Shown here in pieces: positions 1-6,502 of a DNA stretch of 17,227 bases; the stretch's first letter is position 1; the number at the start of each line of letters is the position of its first letter. The notes beneath the pieces were generated by a model. It worked only from the letters and a program-made list of their open reading frames with translations, was not told where the DNA came from and ran no database searches. This DNA is from Geobacteraceae bacterium. GTDB lineage: Bacteria; Desulfobacterota; Desulfuromonadia; Geobacterales; Geobacteraceae. The position numbers and the translations under genes were made by a program. The stretch lies in contig JAAZOO010000141.1 in assembly GCA_012797715.1 (NCBI GenBank), forward strand, positions 1-17,227, written 5' to 3'.

Positions 1-1345
1 CAAGGGGGAGGACGAGGCCCGGGAGTTGGCCAATATCTGCTTTTCCCTGTTGACGGTCGTGATGTCGATCGTCACTCTCGTCGGAGTCGTCTTCTCACCC
101 TTCATCGTTTCCCTGATGTTTCCCGGATTCCGGGCCGAACCGAACAAGCTTGAATTGACGGTCTTCCTGAACCGGCTGATGTTTCCCTATATCTTCTTCA
201 TCAGCCTGGTGGCCCTGTGTATGGGAATCCTGAATACGGTGCGCCACTTCTTTACCCCGGCGATCTCCACCGTGTTTCTGAACCTCTCCATGATCCTCTG
301 CGCCGTCCTGCTGCACGGATGCTTTTCCGTTCCCATAACCGCTCTTGCCGTCGGCGTGCTCCTGGGAGGGCTTCTCCAGCTGCTCCTGCAGCTTCCGGTA
401 CTCTATCGCAAAGGATTTCCCCTTCGACTCCGCTTTGTTCCGGGGCATCCGGCCGTCAGAAGAATGGCGCTTCTCATGGGACCTTCCGTATTCGGCGTAG
501 GGGTCTACTACCTGAACATCACGGTCAGCGCCATCCTGGCATCGTTTCTTCCCCAGGGAAGCGTATCATACCTGTACTATGCCCAACGCCTGTTCGAGTT
601 CCCCCAGGGAATTTTCACCGTATCCGTCGCCCAGGCGGTCCTTCCGTCCATGAGCAGGCAGGCGGCTGAGGGCGACATGGCGGGGCTCAAGGATTCCCTT
701 CAATTCGGGCTACGGCTGACCCTTTTCATCACCATCCCTGCAATGGCGGGGCTTCTCGTCTGCTCCACACCCATCTTCTCCCTTCTCTTCATGGGCGGCG
801 CGTTTGATTATGGGAAAGCGGCACACTCGGCCGAAGCCCTCTTTTACTATGCGTTCGGTTTGTCGTTCGTCGCTTTGGTGCGGGTACTCGTTCCTGCCTT
901 TTATGCCCTGAAGGATACCAGAACCCCTGTCGTTACCGCGTTTATCGCATTCCTGCTGAATGTGGGTTTCAGCCTGGCGCTCATGGGGCCCCTTCGCCAC
1001 GGAGGTCTGGCCCTGGCAACCACCCTGTCCTCCCTCTGCAACATGGGGCTTCTCCTGTGGCTTCTGAGAAAGAAGATCGGTCCTTTCGGCGGCAGAGGAA
1101 TCACTCTGGAAGGGTTCAAGACCATCCTCGCATCCCTTCCCATGGCATGCGTCGTCGCCTGGGGAGTACACCTCATTGACTGGTCGCGGCCGGGTGAGAA
1201 AATTCTGAAAGGCGCGACACTCTTCTCTTCCATCGCGTGCGGAGTGGGGGTCTTCTTCCTGTGCGCCCATCTGCTCCGTTGCGGGGAAACAAGGCAGGCT
1301 CTGAACATGGTTCGCAGAAAGTTCACGAGGAAAGAGAAGGGGTGA
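1..1345 (+). CDS. murJ: Lipid II flippase MurJ (MviN family), 5'-truncated by the window edge
   Basis: Polytopic inner-membrane protein of the MOP superfamily. In this family MurJ moves lipid-linked peptidoglycan precursors to the periplasmic face. The frame is open from base 2 (it reads KGEDEARELANIC), so the TTG at 26 is internal and the true start lies upstream. About 447 residues are visible, against roughly 510-530 for a full protein, so about 70 N-terminal residues are missing. What is visible is a chain of about a dozen hydrophobic segments, with family-typical stretches such as FPYIFFISL, YYLNITVSAILASFLPQGSVSYLYYAQRL split around residues 160-190, and FPQGIFTVSVAQAVLPSMS. The gene ends in a basic tail (RRKFTRKEKG) after the last helix. 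It is convergent with mazG across a 322-bp gap. MurJ assignment is strong; the missing N terminus prevents checking the first helices. Confidence 0.93.
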   Translation, partial: KGEDEARELANICFSLLTVVMSIVTLVGVVFSPFIVSLMFPGFRAEPNKLELTVFLNRLMFPYIFFISLVALCMGILNTVRHFFTPAISTVFLNLSMILCAVLLHGCFSVPITALAVGVLLGGLLQLLLQLPVLYRKGFPLRLRFVPGHPAVRRMALLMGPSVFGVGVYYLNITVSAILASFLPQGSVSYLYYAQRLFEFPQGIFTVSVAQAVLPSMSRQAAEGDMAGLKDSLQFGLRLTLFITIPAMAGLLVCSTPIFSLLFMGGAFDYGKAAHSAEALFYYAFGLSFVALVRVLVPAFYALKDTRTPVVTAFIAFLLNVGFSLALMGPLRHGGLALATTLSSLCNMGLLLWLLRKKIGPFGGRGITLEGFKTILASLPMACVVAWGVHLIDWSRPGEKILKGATLFSSIACGVGVFFLCAHLLRCGETRQALNMVRRKFTRKEKG

Positions 1346-1667
1346 GCTTTTCAGCCCCCATGTGCCGCTGATTCCGTAAATAGTCCTGTTTTCCACCAGT
1401 TGTGCACAGCACCACGCCTGGTTAGCAGCATCTCATGAACAACTCTCTCCATGGGGCGCGTAACTATGCAAAATCGCTAAAACATGACGTAACTACTTGA
1501 AATGTTTGAACTTGTCGTGATGAGTAAAAAAAAGGCAATACGCAGAAAAACCTTGAAGATTTTCGCAAACTCTCGTTATCAACACCCTTGTGCACAGTTT
1601 GTCCACAGTTTGTGTGGAAAATTCGCCAGCATCCGGAAACCCCATGGTTTTCTTTATCATTCGACCG
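1346..1667. other. Convergent intergenic region with A/T-rich stretch
   Basis: This 322-bp gap lies between the converging murJ and mazG genes. Bases roughly 1465-1570 are clearly richer in A/T than the flanking genes and include a run of eight A at about 1527-1534. The right part carries four DnaA-box-like 9-mers (listed separately), and a fifth, TTGTGCACA, lies alone at 1400-1408. A weak stem, GAAACC-CCAT-GGTTTT at 1636-1651, is followed by CTTTAT and could be a poor terminator for murJ. Short open frames here have no recognisable protein features. No RNA gene was recognised. Confidence 0.6.
1576..1621. promoter_or_regulatory. Cluster of DnaA-box-like 9-mers (candidate origin or DnaA-binding site)
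   Basis: Four 9-mers close to the DnaA box consensus TTATNCACA sit in 46 bp. On the plus strand they are TTATCAACA (1576-1584), TTGTGCACA (1588-1596) and TTGTCCACA (1599-1607); on the minus strand there is TTTTCCACA (1613-1621). The plus-strand starts are 12 and 11 bp apart, close to one helical turn, as in DnaA filament arrays. The element CACAGTTTGT is directly repeated 11 bp apart (1593 and 1604). A fifth box lies at 1400-1408. The motifs are read directly from the sequence. An origin function is inference, since no dnaA, dnaN or rpmH is in view. A DnaA titration or regulatory site is the alternative. Confidence 0.5.
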
Positions 1668-2483
1668 TCAACGGCTTTTTTCCTCCCGGATCGATACTTC
1701 TTGCTCCTTCCTCTTCGCCTCTTCCCAGAGGGTGTCCATTTCTTCCAGCGATGAGTCCCGCAAGGACTTTCCACGAGCATGGAGGGACTCCTCCACATGG
1801 GAGAAACGCCTTGTAAAGCGGGCGATGGTTTTTCGCAGGGCATCTTCGGGATTCAAGGAGAGGAATCTGCCCAGATTGACGATGGCGAACAACAAATCGC
1901 CCAGCTCCGCTTCCATCCGTTCCTGGTCGCCCGTGAACAGGGTTTCCTCCAGTTCCTTCAATTCCTCCAGAACCTTTGCGAACACGGGGTCGATGTGGTC
2001 CCAATCAAAGCCGACCCGTGCGGCCTTTTCGCTAATCTTCTGGGCGCGGAGAAGGGCGGGGAGGTGTGCGGGAACGCCGGAAAGGGCTGAACGGCGTTCT
2101 GCGCCTTTCTCCGATTTCTTGATCCGCTCCCAGTTGTCCACGAGCTGATCGATGGTGCGTACCCGCAGACCGTCGAACACGTGCGGATGGCGGCGTATCA
2201 ACTTGTCGCAAAGGACCTGGAGCACGTCCTCCATGGTAAACTCGCCATTTTCTTCGGCAATGACGGAATGGAAGACGGCCTGGAGGAGGAGATCCCCCAG
2301 TTCCTCTTTCAACATTTCCGGAGACCCGGCATCTATGGCCTCCATAACTTCGTAGGTTTCCTCCAGAAGATACCTCTTGAGGCTCTCATGTGTCTGCTGC
2401 GCGTCCCACGGGCATCCGCCGGGGGCGCGCAGCCTTTTCATGAGATCGAGGAGACGGCTGAAGCCGTCGGATTCGGTTTCCAT
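1668..2483 (-). CDS. mazG: Nucleoside triphosphate pyrophosphohydrolase MazG
   Basis: MazG hydrolyses (d)NTPs to the monophosphate plus pyrophosphate in the cytosol, and is regarded as a house-cleaning enzyme and a modulator of stress nucleotides. The 271-residue length fits the two-domain bacterial form (about 260-270). The N-terminal domain opens with LLDLMKRLRAPGGCPWD and carries the metal-binding acidic helices EETYEVMEAID (about 42-52) and KEELGDLLLQAV (about 60-71), then RRHPHVF. The second MazG repeat has EELKELEETL and EAELGDLLFAIVNLGRF (about 191-207). The start METES matches the usual family N terminus, and a GAGGGA lies about 11 nt upstream. A possible promoter sits about 100 bp upstream. 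The last ~25 residues (WEEAKRKEQEVSIREEKSR) are charged and probably disordered. The assignment is firm. Confidence 0.95.
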   Translation of the reverse strand: METESDGFSRLLDLMKRLRAPGGCPWDAQQTHESLKRYLLEETYEVMEAIDAGSPEMLKEELGDLLLQAVFHSVIAEENGEFTMEDVLQVLCDKLIRRHPHVFDGLRVRTIDQLVDNWERIKKSEKGAERRSALSGVPAHLPALLRAQKISEKAARVGFDWDHIDPVFAKVLEELKELEETLFTGDQERMEAELGDLLFAIVNLGRFLSLNPEDALRKTIARFTRRFSHVEESLHARGKSLRDSSLEEMDTLWEEAKRKEQEVSIREEKSR

Positions 2484-2584
2484 GCGTTCGGTCCCTCATC
2501 CTGGATTCGGCAGGAGAAGTCGTCCCTCGTTCTCTTCGGACGTGTCCACCCGCCGTTTCCGGTCCATTTGTTTTTGTTTGGGGC

Positions 2585-2614
2585 ACTGTAATCCCGTGTG
2601 ACAGGAAAAGTCAA
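2585..2614 (-). promoter_or_regulatory. Possible sigma-70 promoter of mazG
   Basis: On the minus strand, TTGACT (2614-2609; five of six to the -35 consensus) is followed after 18 bp by TACAGT (2590-2585; four of six to the -10 consensus). Transcription would begin near 2578, leaving a leader of about 95 nt before the mazG start. The -10 is only moderate, so this is a candidate. Confidence 0.4.
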
Positions 2615-2815
2615 TGGCGGGAGACCCGGCCGCACATCATCCGGGGGGGAGAGTAATAGGAGGGCAGAGTACTGCCACCCCCCCGCCATTCCCCACGGCC
2701 CCCCGTGATGGGGGAGGACGGGGCGGGTGAATGGCCATGATTTCCGCCGGTTGAAACCACATCCCTGCGGAACGGTCCAAAGGGGGGTACGGAACGTCAG
2801 ATTGGTTCACAGCAA

Positions 2816-2851
2816 CCAGGGAAAAGGCCCGCGTACGGGCCTTTTCCCTGG
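2816..2851 (-). terminator. Perfect 16-bp inverted repeat downstream of amt, likely terminator
   Basis: Arms 2816-2831 and 2836-2851 are perfect reverse complements (core AAAAGGCCCG / CGGGCCTTTT) around a four-base loop CGTA. The hairpin begins 21 bp after the amt stop codon on the minus strand. The following bases in amt's direction read TTGCTGTGAA, a poor U-tract, so termination may rely on the very stable stem or the structure may protect the mRNA 3' end. In the other direction the stem is followed by AATCGTTTT. Confidence 0.6.
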
Positions 2852-2872
2852 AATCGTTTTGATCGCCGAGAG

Positions 2873-4093
2873 CTATTTCACCTGATCTTCGGGGTAGGCG
2901 TCGATGCTGTGGATTGCCAGGTCGGGTCCCATAAATTCCTGTTCCCTGTCAAGGCGGATGCCGACGGTCTTGGACAGGATGTAGTAGACAAGGAATCCGC
3001 TCGCCAGGGCGAAGGCAACCGCACCCATGCTTCCCGCCAGCTGGGAAAGGAAGGATACGCCTCCCATCCCCCCCAGCTCCCGGTATCCGAAAATGCCGGC
3101 CGCTATTCCACCCCATGTGCCGCAGAGTCCGTGGAGGGGCAATACGCCGAGAACATCGTCAATATGCAGTCTTTCCTGCTCAACCTTGAAGCCGTACACG
3201 AAGATCAGTGATGCGATGCCTCCGGTGACGAAGGCGGCGAGGGGGTGCATCAGGTCGCTTCCCGCGCAGATGGCGATGAGACCGGCAAGGGCGCCGTTAT
3301 GGATAAAGCCGGGATCGTTTCTTCCCGCCACCAGGGCAAAGAGGACACCTCCCACCATGGCAAGCAGGAAGTTGACCGCCACCAGCCCTGAAATATCCTG
3401 AATCCGACCGGCGCTCATTACGTTGAACCCGAACCATCCAACGGCGAGTATCCAGGATCCGAGTGCCAGGAAGGGAATATTGCTGATGGGTATCGGGTTC
3501 GATCTCCCCTTTACAAAACGCCCGGTTCTGGCGCCGAGAATCAGAACGGCGGGGAGGGCTATCCATCCCCCCAGGGAATGAACCACGACGGATCCCGCAT
3601 AGTCATGGAATTCGGCACCCCCGATGCTCTGTATCAGCCCCTGGAACAGGGATTTGTTCCGGCCCCACACCAGGGACTCGAACAAGGGATAGCAGAAAGC
3701 AACGAAGATCCCGCCGGCTGCCAGTTGCGGCCAGAATTTTGCCCGCTCCGCTATTCCGCCGGAAATAATTGCGGGGATGCAGGCGGCAAAGCAGAGAAGA
3801 AAGAAGTAGCGGACCAGGTCGTACCCTTGGACCGCAGCCATAAGGTCCTGAGCAGGATGGAGAAAAGAGATGCCGTACGCCAGGGGAAAACCGATGAGAA
3901 AGTAGAGGATGGTTGACAGGGACCAGTCGGTGAGAATCTTGACAAAAGCATTTACCTGGCTTTTCTTGCGGACGGTCCCCACCTCCAGGAAAGCGAAGCC
4001 TGCGTGCATTGCGAAGACCATGACCGCTCCCAGCATGAGGAAGAGCACGTCGGTGCTGTTCCTGAGCCCCGTCGCCATTGACAGTGCATCCAT
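2873..4093 (-). CDS. amt: Ammonium transporter, Amt/MEP/Rh family
   Basis: Inner-membrane trimeric channel that moves ammonium into the cytosol. I start it at ATG 4093 (MDALSMATGL, 406 residues) because GGAGG at 4104-4100 lies 6 nt upstream. An in-frame start at 4177 would add a non-hydrophobic 28-residue tail and lie upstream of the predicted transcription start. About eleven hydrophobic helices are visible. Both pore histidines are present: H172 in DYAGSVVVHSLGG and H321 in LGVLPLHGLCG. Other family stretches are FAFLEVGTVRKKSQVNAFVK and GSWILAVGWFGFN. The cytoplasmic C-tail (about the last 35 residues) is the usual PII (GlnK) contact site. No glnK lies beside it in this window, which is atypical because amt and glnK are often paired. 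A sigma-54 type promoter upstream suggests NtrC-type nitrogen control. Confidence 0.95.
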   Translation of the reverse strand: MDALSMATGLRNSTDVLFLMLGAVMVFAMHAGFAFLEVGTVRKKSQVNAFVKILTDWSLSTILYFLIGFPLAYGISFLHPAQDLMAAVQGYDLVRYFFLLCFAACIPAIISGGIAERAKFWPQLAAGGIFVAFCYPLFESLVWGRNKSLFQGLIQSIGGAEFHDYAGSVVVHSLGGWIALPAVLILGARTGRFVKGRSNPIPISNIPFLALGSWILAVGWFGFNVMSAGRIQDISGLVAVNFLLAMVGGVLFALVAGRNDPGFIHNGALAGLIAICAGSDLMHPLAAFVTGGIASLIFVYGFKVEQERLHIDDVLGVLPLHGLCGTWGGIAAGIFGYRELGGMGGVSFLSQLAGSMGAVAFALASGFLVYYILSKTVGIRLDREQEFMGPDLAIHSIDAYPEDQVK

Positions 4094-4116
4094 TCCATAC
4101 CTCCATTGGCAGTTGT

Positions 4117-4145
4117 GTTTCCGATTGTCCGGAATAATCGGAAAC
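4117..4145. repeat. 10-bp perfect inverted repeat in the amt leader
   Basis: GTTTCCGATT (4117-4126) and AATCGGAAAC (4136-4145) are perfect reverse complements separated by nine bases. The repeat lies between the predicted sigma-54 elements and the amt ribosome-binding site and overlaps the expected transcription start near 4138. It could be a protein operator or, in part, an RNA hairpin next to the Shine-Dalgarno sequence. The sequence matches no regulator site I can name. Confidence 0.5.
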
Positions 4146-4149
4146 TGAT

Positions 4150-4165
4150 AGCAAGGTTTTTGCCA
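4150..4165 (-). promoter_or_regulatory. Sigma-54 (-24/-12) promoter of amt
   Basis: On the minus strand the sequence reads TGGCAAAAACCTTGCT. This keeps the invariant GG and GC with exactly ten bases between them and matches TGGCA-N6-TTGCW fully apart from the optional CG. Transcription would start about 12 nt beyond the GC, near 4138, giving a leader of about 45 nt with GGAGG in place. Sigma-54 promoters need an enhancer-binding activator, which for amt genes is typically NtrC. I saw no clear NtrC site between here and the HDAC gene. Confidence 0.72.
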
Positions 4166-4178
4166 TGAATGCATCATG

Positions 4179-4207
4179 TTGATTTTATTGATAGTAAAAG
4201 GTATAAC
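4179..4207 (+). promoter_or_regulatory. Sigma-70-like promoter of the deacylase gene run
   Basis: TTGATT (4179-4184; four of six to consensus) and TATAAC (4202-4207; five of six) are separated by the ideal 17 bp. Transcription would begin near 4214, leaving a leader of about 135 nt before the GTG start at 4349. The promoter is back-to-back with the sigma-54 promoter of amt, only about 14 bp away. No known riboswitch was recognised in the leader. Confidence 0.6.
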
Positions 4208-4348
4208 TGCCGCTGCGTGGAGGAGGAACTGCCTCCGACGGTATCACGTGTGACTAATTTCCAGGCACGTTTCAAAAGTCAGTTTGCGGTTGACGCCCTG
4301 TACCGTGCGTAGTAAAAAAGTGGGAACAAAAGGGAGGCGGGATTCATT

Positions 4349-5491
4349 GTGACGGTACGGACGGCCCTCATTTACTCTCCTGATTTCAACAGGTTCAGCT
4401 ACGGCAGGGAACACCCCTTCAAGGTACAGCGATTCCGCCTCGCCTATGAACTGATGGACGCGTACGGCCTTCTCAAGCAACCGGGGGCGCGAATTTTCGA
4501 CTGCAAACCTGCGGAAGAGGAGGACCTGCTCTCCTTCCACTCCCACGGATACCTGGCGAAACTGAAGGAATTCAGCTCATCGGACGAGCCGCGCGCCGAT
4601 TTCCGGTACGGACTCGGAGACATCGAAAACCCCGTGTTCCGGGGCCTGTACGACTGGGCAAGACTGGGCGCGGGAGGGACGGTGGAAGCGGCGCGGCTGG
4701 TCACGGAGGAGGGGTACGACATTGCCTTCAATCTGGCCGGCGGGTGGCACCATGCCCACCGCAGCAGGGCGTCGGGCTTTTCCTACCTGAACGACAGCGT
4801 TATCGCCATCAACAAGCTTCTGGCAAAAGGAAAACGGGTCGTCTACCTGGATCTGGATGCCCATCACGGGGACGGGGTACAGGATGCCTTTTACGATACG
4901 GATCGGGTTCTGACCATCTCCATTCATGAGAGCGGAATCCATTTTTTTCCCGGAACGGGTTCGGAAAAGGAAACGGGAAGCGGCAAGGGGAAGGGGTATT
5001 CGGTGAATGTCCCCCTCAGGGAACATACGGACGACGCCCTGTTCATGAAAGCCTTCGACGAAGTGGCCTTTCCCCTGATTGCGGCATACGACCCGGATGT
5101 CCTGGTCACCCAGCTGGGCGCGGACACCTTCCGCACCGATCCGTTGACCCGTCTCGAAATAACCACCCACAGCTACAGCTACGTGGTGAGAAAGCTCAAG
5201 GCGCTCAGGATACCGTGGGTTGCCGTGGGAGGCGGCGGTTACGAAAATATCAATGTGGCGCGGGCATGGACCCTCGCCTGGGCAATCATGAACGGCGTCG
5301 ATCTTTCTCCGCGTCTCCCTGCCCGCTTTGTCAGGACCATCCAGGAACTGGGCTATCCCAACCGTATGCTCCTGGACGCCATGCACTGGGCCGAGGATGA
5401 CGATCGTAACCGTGCCCTCGACGCCGTAGAGAAAAGCATCGAGGTTATCAGAAAAAAGATCTTTCCGATCATCATCGGACCATATGGCTAG
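4349..5491 (+). CDS. AcuC/histone-deacetylase-family zinc deacylase
   Basis: Cytosolic zinc hydrolase of the class I/II HDAC superfamily (AcuC, AphA and relatives), expected to remove acyl groups from lysines or small amines. The 380-residue length matches AcuC. The catalytic set is complete: tandem histidines H134-H135 in GGWHHAH, zinc ligands D170 and H172 in YLDLDAHHGDG, third ligand D259 in QLGADTF, and the transition-state tyrosine Y298 in VGGGGYEN. The GTG start at 4349 has GGGAGG 11 nt upstream. The 3' end overlaps the next gene by 8 bp, so the two are probably translated together. In Bacillus, AcuC reverses acetylation of acetyl-CoA synthetase by AcuA; a comparable role here is inference, since no acs gene is in the window. 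The substrate could also be a polyamine or another amide. Confidence 0.92.
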   Translation: MTVRTALIYSPDFNRFSYGREHPFKVQRFRLAYELMDAYGLLKQPGARIFDCKPAEEEDLLSFHSHGYLAKLKEFSSSDEPRADFRYGLGDIENPVFRGLYDWARLGAGGTVEAARLVTEEGYDIAFNLAGGWHHAHRSRASGFSYLNDSVIAINKLLAKGKRVVYLDLDAHHGDGVQDAFYDTDRVLTISIHESGIHFFPGTGSEKETGSGKGKGYSVNVPLREHTDDALFMKAFDEVAFPLIAAYDPDVLVTQLGADTFRTDPLTRLEITTHSYSYVVRKLKALRIPWVAVGGGGYENINVARAWTLAWAIMNGVDLSPRLPARFVRTIQELGYPNRMLLDAMHWAEDDDRNRALDAVEKSIEVIRKKIFPIIIGPYG

Positions 5492-6359
5492 ACTTCCCGG
5501 CAACAGGCAGTTGGAAGATGCACGGGGCAGGCAGCTTTTCACGCTGCGTGACATCAACATGCTCCCGCAACGGGAAAAAGAGCTCATCTACCGCACGATT
5601 CTGCCGCCGCGGCTGTTCGAAAGGTTCGCAATCTCCCCCGACACGTTCAGGGGGAGCGACGGAGGGCGCAAGGTTCGCTTTATCGCCCCCGAAGGCCTCG
5701 ACTTTCTTCGCGTCGAAGTCAGGCTTTCTCCCGAAGACCGGGACTGCGTATTCTTTCTCGAGATAGCGGACACCCAGTTTCACCAGATGGAGCTTGCCTT
5801 CTGCATCATCAATGACCCTGATTCTCCCCGCTATGATGTGGACGTGGACGCCACAGGGAGGAACAACAACTTCTGCACCCTCGGCAGGAATATTCCCGAG
5901 GAAATCAGGGCTATGGAAGCCGGACTTTTCCCCAATCAGACTCACCGGGGAATGCGGATGTTCCCGGAGTTCCTGGGGCTTTTCGAACGATTTGTGGATT
6001 CGCTGGGCATGGAGATAATCGTCGCGGAGCCTCTCTCCTACGACAACGCCATCCGTTACGAGAAGTACGGTTTCGACTACATCACCGGTAAACGCCTGAT
6101 GCAGGAGATACACGAGGGCTTCAAGGAAGGAAACATCTATTACCGGAGACTGGACGGATCCACGCCGTTCCGCCGACCCGGTTTCGAGAAGACGGTTCAC
6201 GGCAGGAGCTGGGCGATCCACGACGGCATCCTCGACACGCCGTGGGATGATATCAGGATATACCTTCACATCGGACGGAACGCGGGAATCGACACCTTCC
6301 CGGGACGGGAGCGGGATCCCGTTCCGGGCCGGCGGAAACCCGCTTCTGTCCAGAAATGA
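5484..6359 (+). CDS. Conserved protein with GNAT-like acyltransferase signature
   Basis: I do not recognise a named family for this 291-residue soluble protein. Its middle part (about 88-200) resembles a GNAT N-acetyltransferase. There are alternating strands (CVFFLEIAD, MELAFCIIND), then HRGMRMFPEFLGLFERFVDSLG (154-175) in the place of the acetyl-CoA-binding turn and helix, then strand EIIVAEPL. The classic GNAT ending NAIRYEKYGF follows at residues 188-197. The strict Q/R-x-x-G-x-G/A loop is not clean (QTHRGM), so activity is uncertain. The N-terminal 80 and C-terminal 90 residues are unassigned, and the tail is basic and Pro-rich. ATG 5484 lies inside the end of the deacylase gene. That overlap makes a deacylase-acyltransferase pair, like AcuC/AcuA, the leading hypothesis. 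Confidence 0.6.
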   Translation: MARLPGNRQLEDARGRQLFTLRDINMLPQREKELIYRTILPPRLFERFAISPDTFRGSDGGRKVRFIAPEGLDFLRVEVRLSPEDRDCVFFLEIADTQFHQMELAFCIINDPDSPRYDVDVDATGRNNNFCTLGRNIPEEIRAMEAGLFPNQTHRGMRMFPEFLGLFERFVDSLGMEIIVAEPLSYDNAIRYEKYGFDYITGKRLMQEIHEGFKEGNIYYRRLDGSTPFRRPGFEKTVHGRSWAIHDGILDTPWDDIRIYLHIGRNAGIDTFPGRERDPVPGRRKPASVQK

Positions 6360-6382
6360 CGGTTTTTCAGGAGAAAGTGCCA

Positions 6383-6484
6383 GTGTTCGGTTTCAGCATG
6401 GGTGATTGGATTTTCATTGCGGTTGTCTGCGGCATCGTTTTCGTCTGCGTCGCCGTGAGCGGCATGAATAAGCGAAAAAACTGA
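6383..6484 (+). CDS. Small single-helix membrane protein (33 residues; 42 if begun at 6356)
   Basis: A short gene lies between the GNAT-like gene and the ABC ATPase. From GTG 6383, with AGGAG at 6369-6373 nine bases upstream, it encodes MFGFSMGDWIFIAVVCGIVF followed by a few more hydrophobic residues and the tail SGMNKRKN. An alternative start, ATG 6356, overlaps the preceding stop codon (ATGA) and adds nine residues. The product is one transmembrane helix of about 18-20 residues with a positive C-terminal tail, which predicts the C terminus in the cytoplasm. It could anchor or modulate the ATPase or another membrane partner, but function is unknown. The good ribosome-binding site, the tight packing and the clean helix-plus-basic-tail layout support a real gene. 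Confidence 0.6.
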   Translation: MFGFSMGDWIFIAVVCGIVFVCVAVSGMNKRKN

Positions 6485-6502
6485 GATTCCGGGGATAGAT
6501 TC

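Larger units (their letters stand above)
2484..2872. other. Intergenic region between amt and mazG with G/C-tract hairpins
   Basis: This 389-bp gap between two minus-strand genes holds the 16-bp terminator-like stem behind amt and a likely mazG promoter (both listed separately). Between them is a striking G/C-rich block. A run of seven G (2643-2649) is mirrored by seven C (2678-2684) around a perfect small hairpin, GGCAG-AGTA-CTGCC (2663-2676). About 20 bp further on, CCCCC-CGTGAT-GGGGG forms a second hairpin. No coding frame here has convincing protein character. Confidence 0.5.

Noticed and set aside
4214..4348. Possible riboswitch in the deacylase leader
   Set aside because: I found only a short GGAGG/CCTCC stem and no conserved core of c-di-GMP or other known riboswitch classes.
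4577..5587. 336-codon open frame on the minus strand opposite the deacylase gene
   Set aside because: It mirrors a gene with complete catalytic motifs, has no family features of its own and is a by-product of GC-rich codon use.
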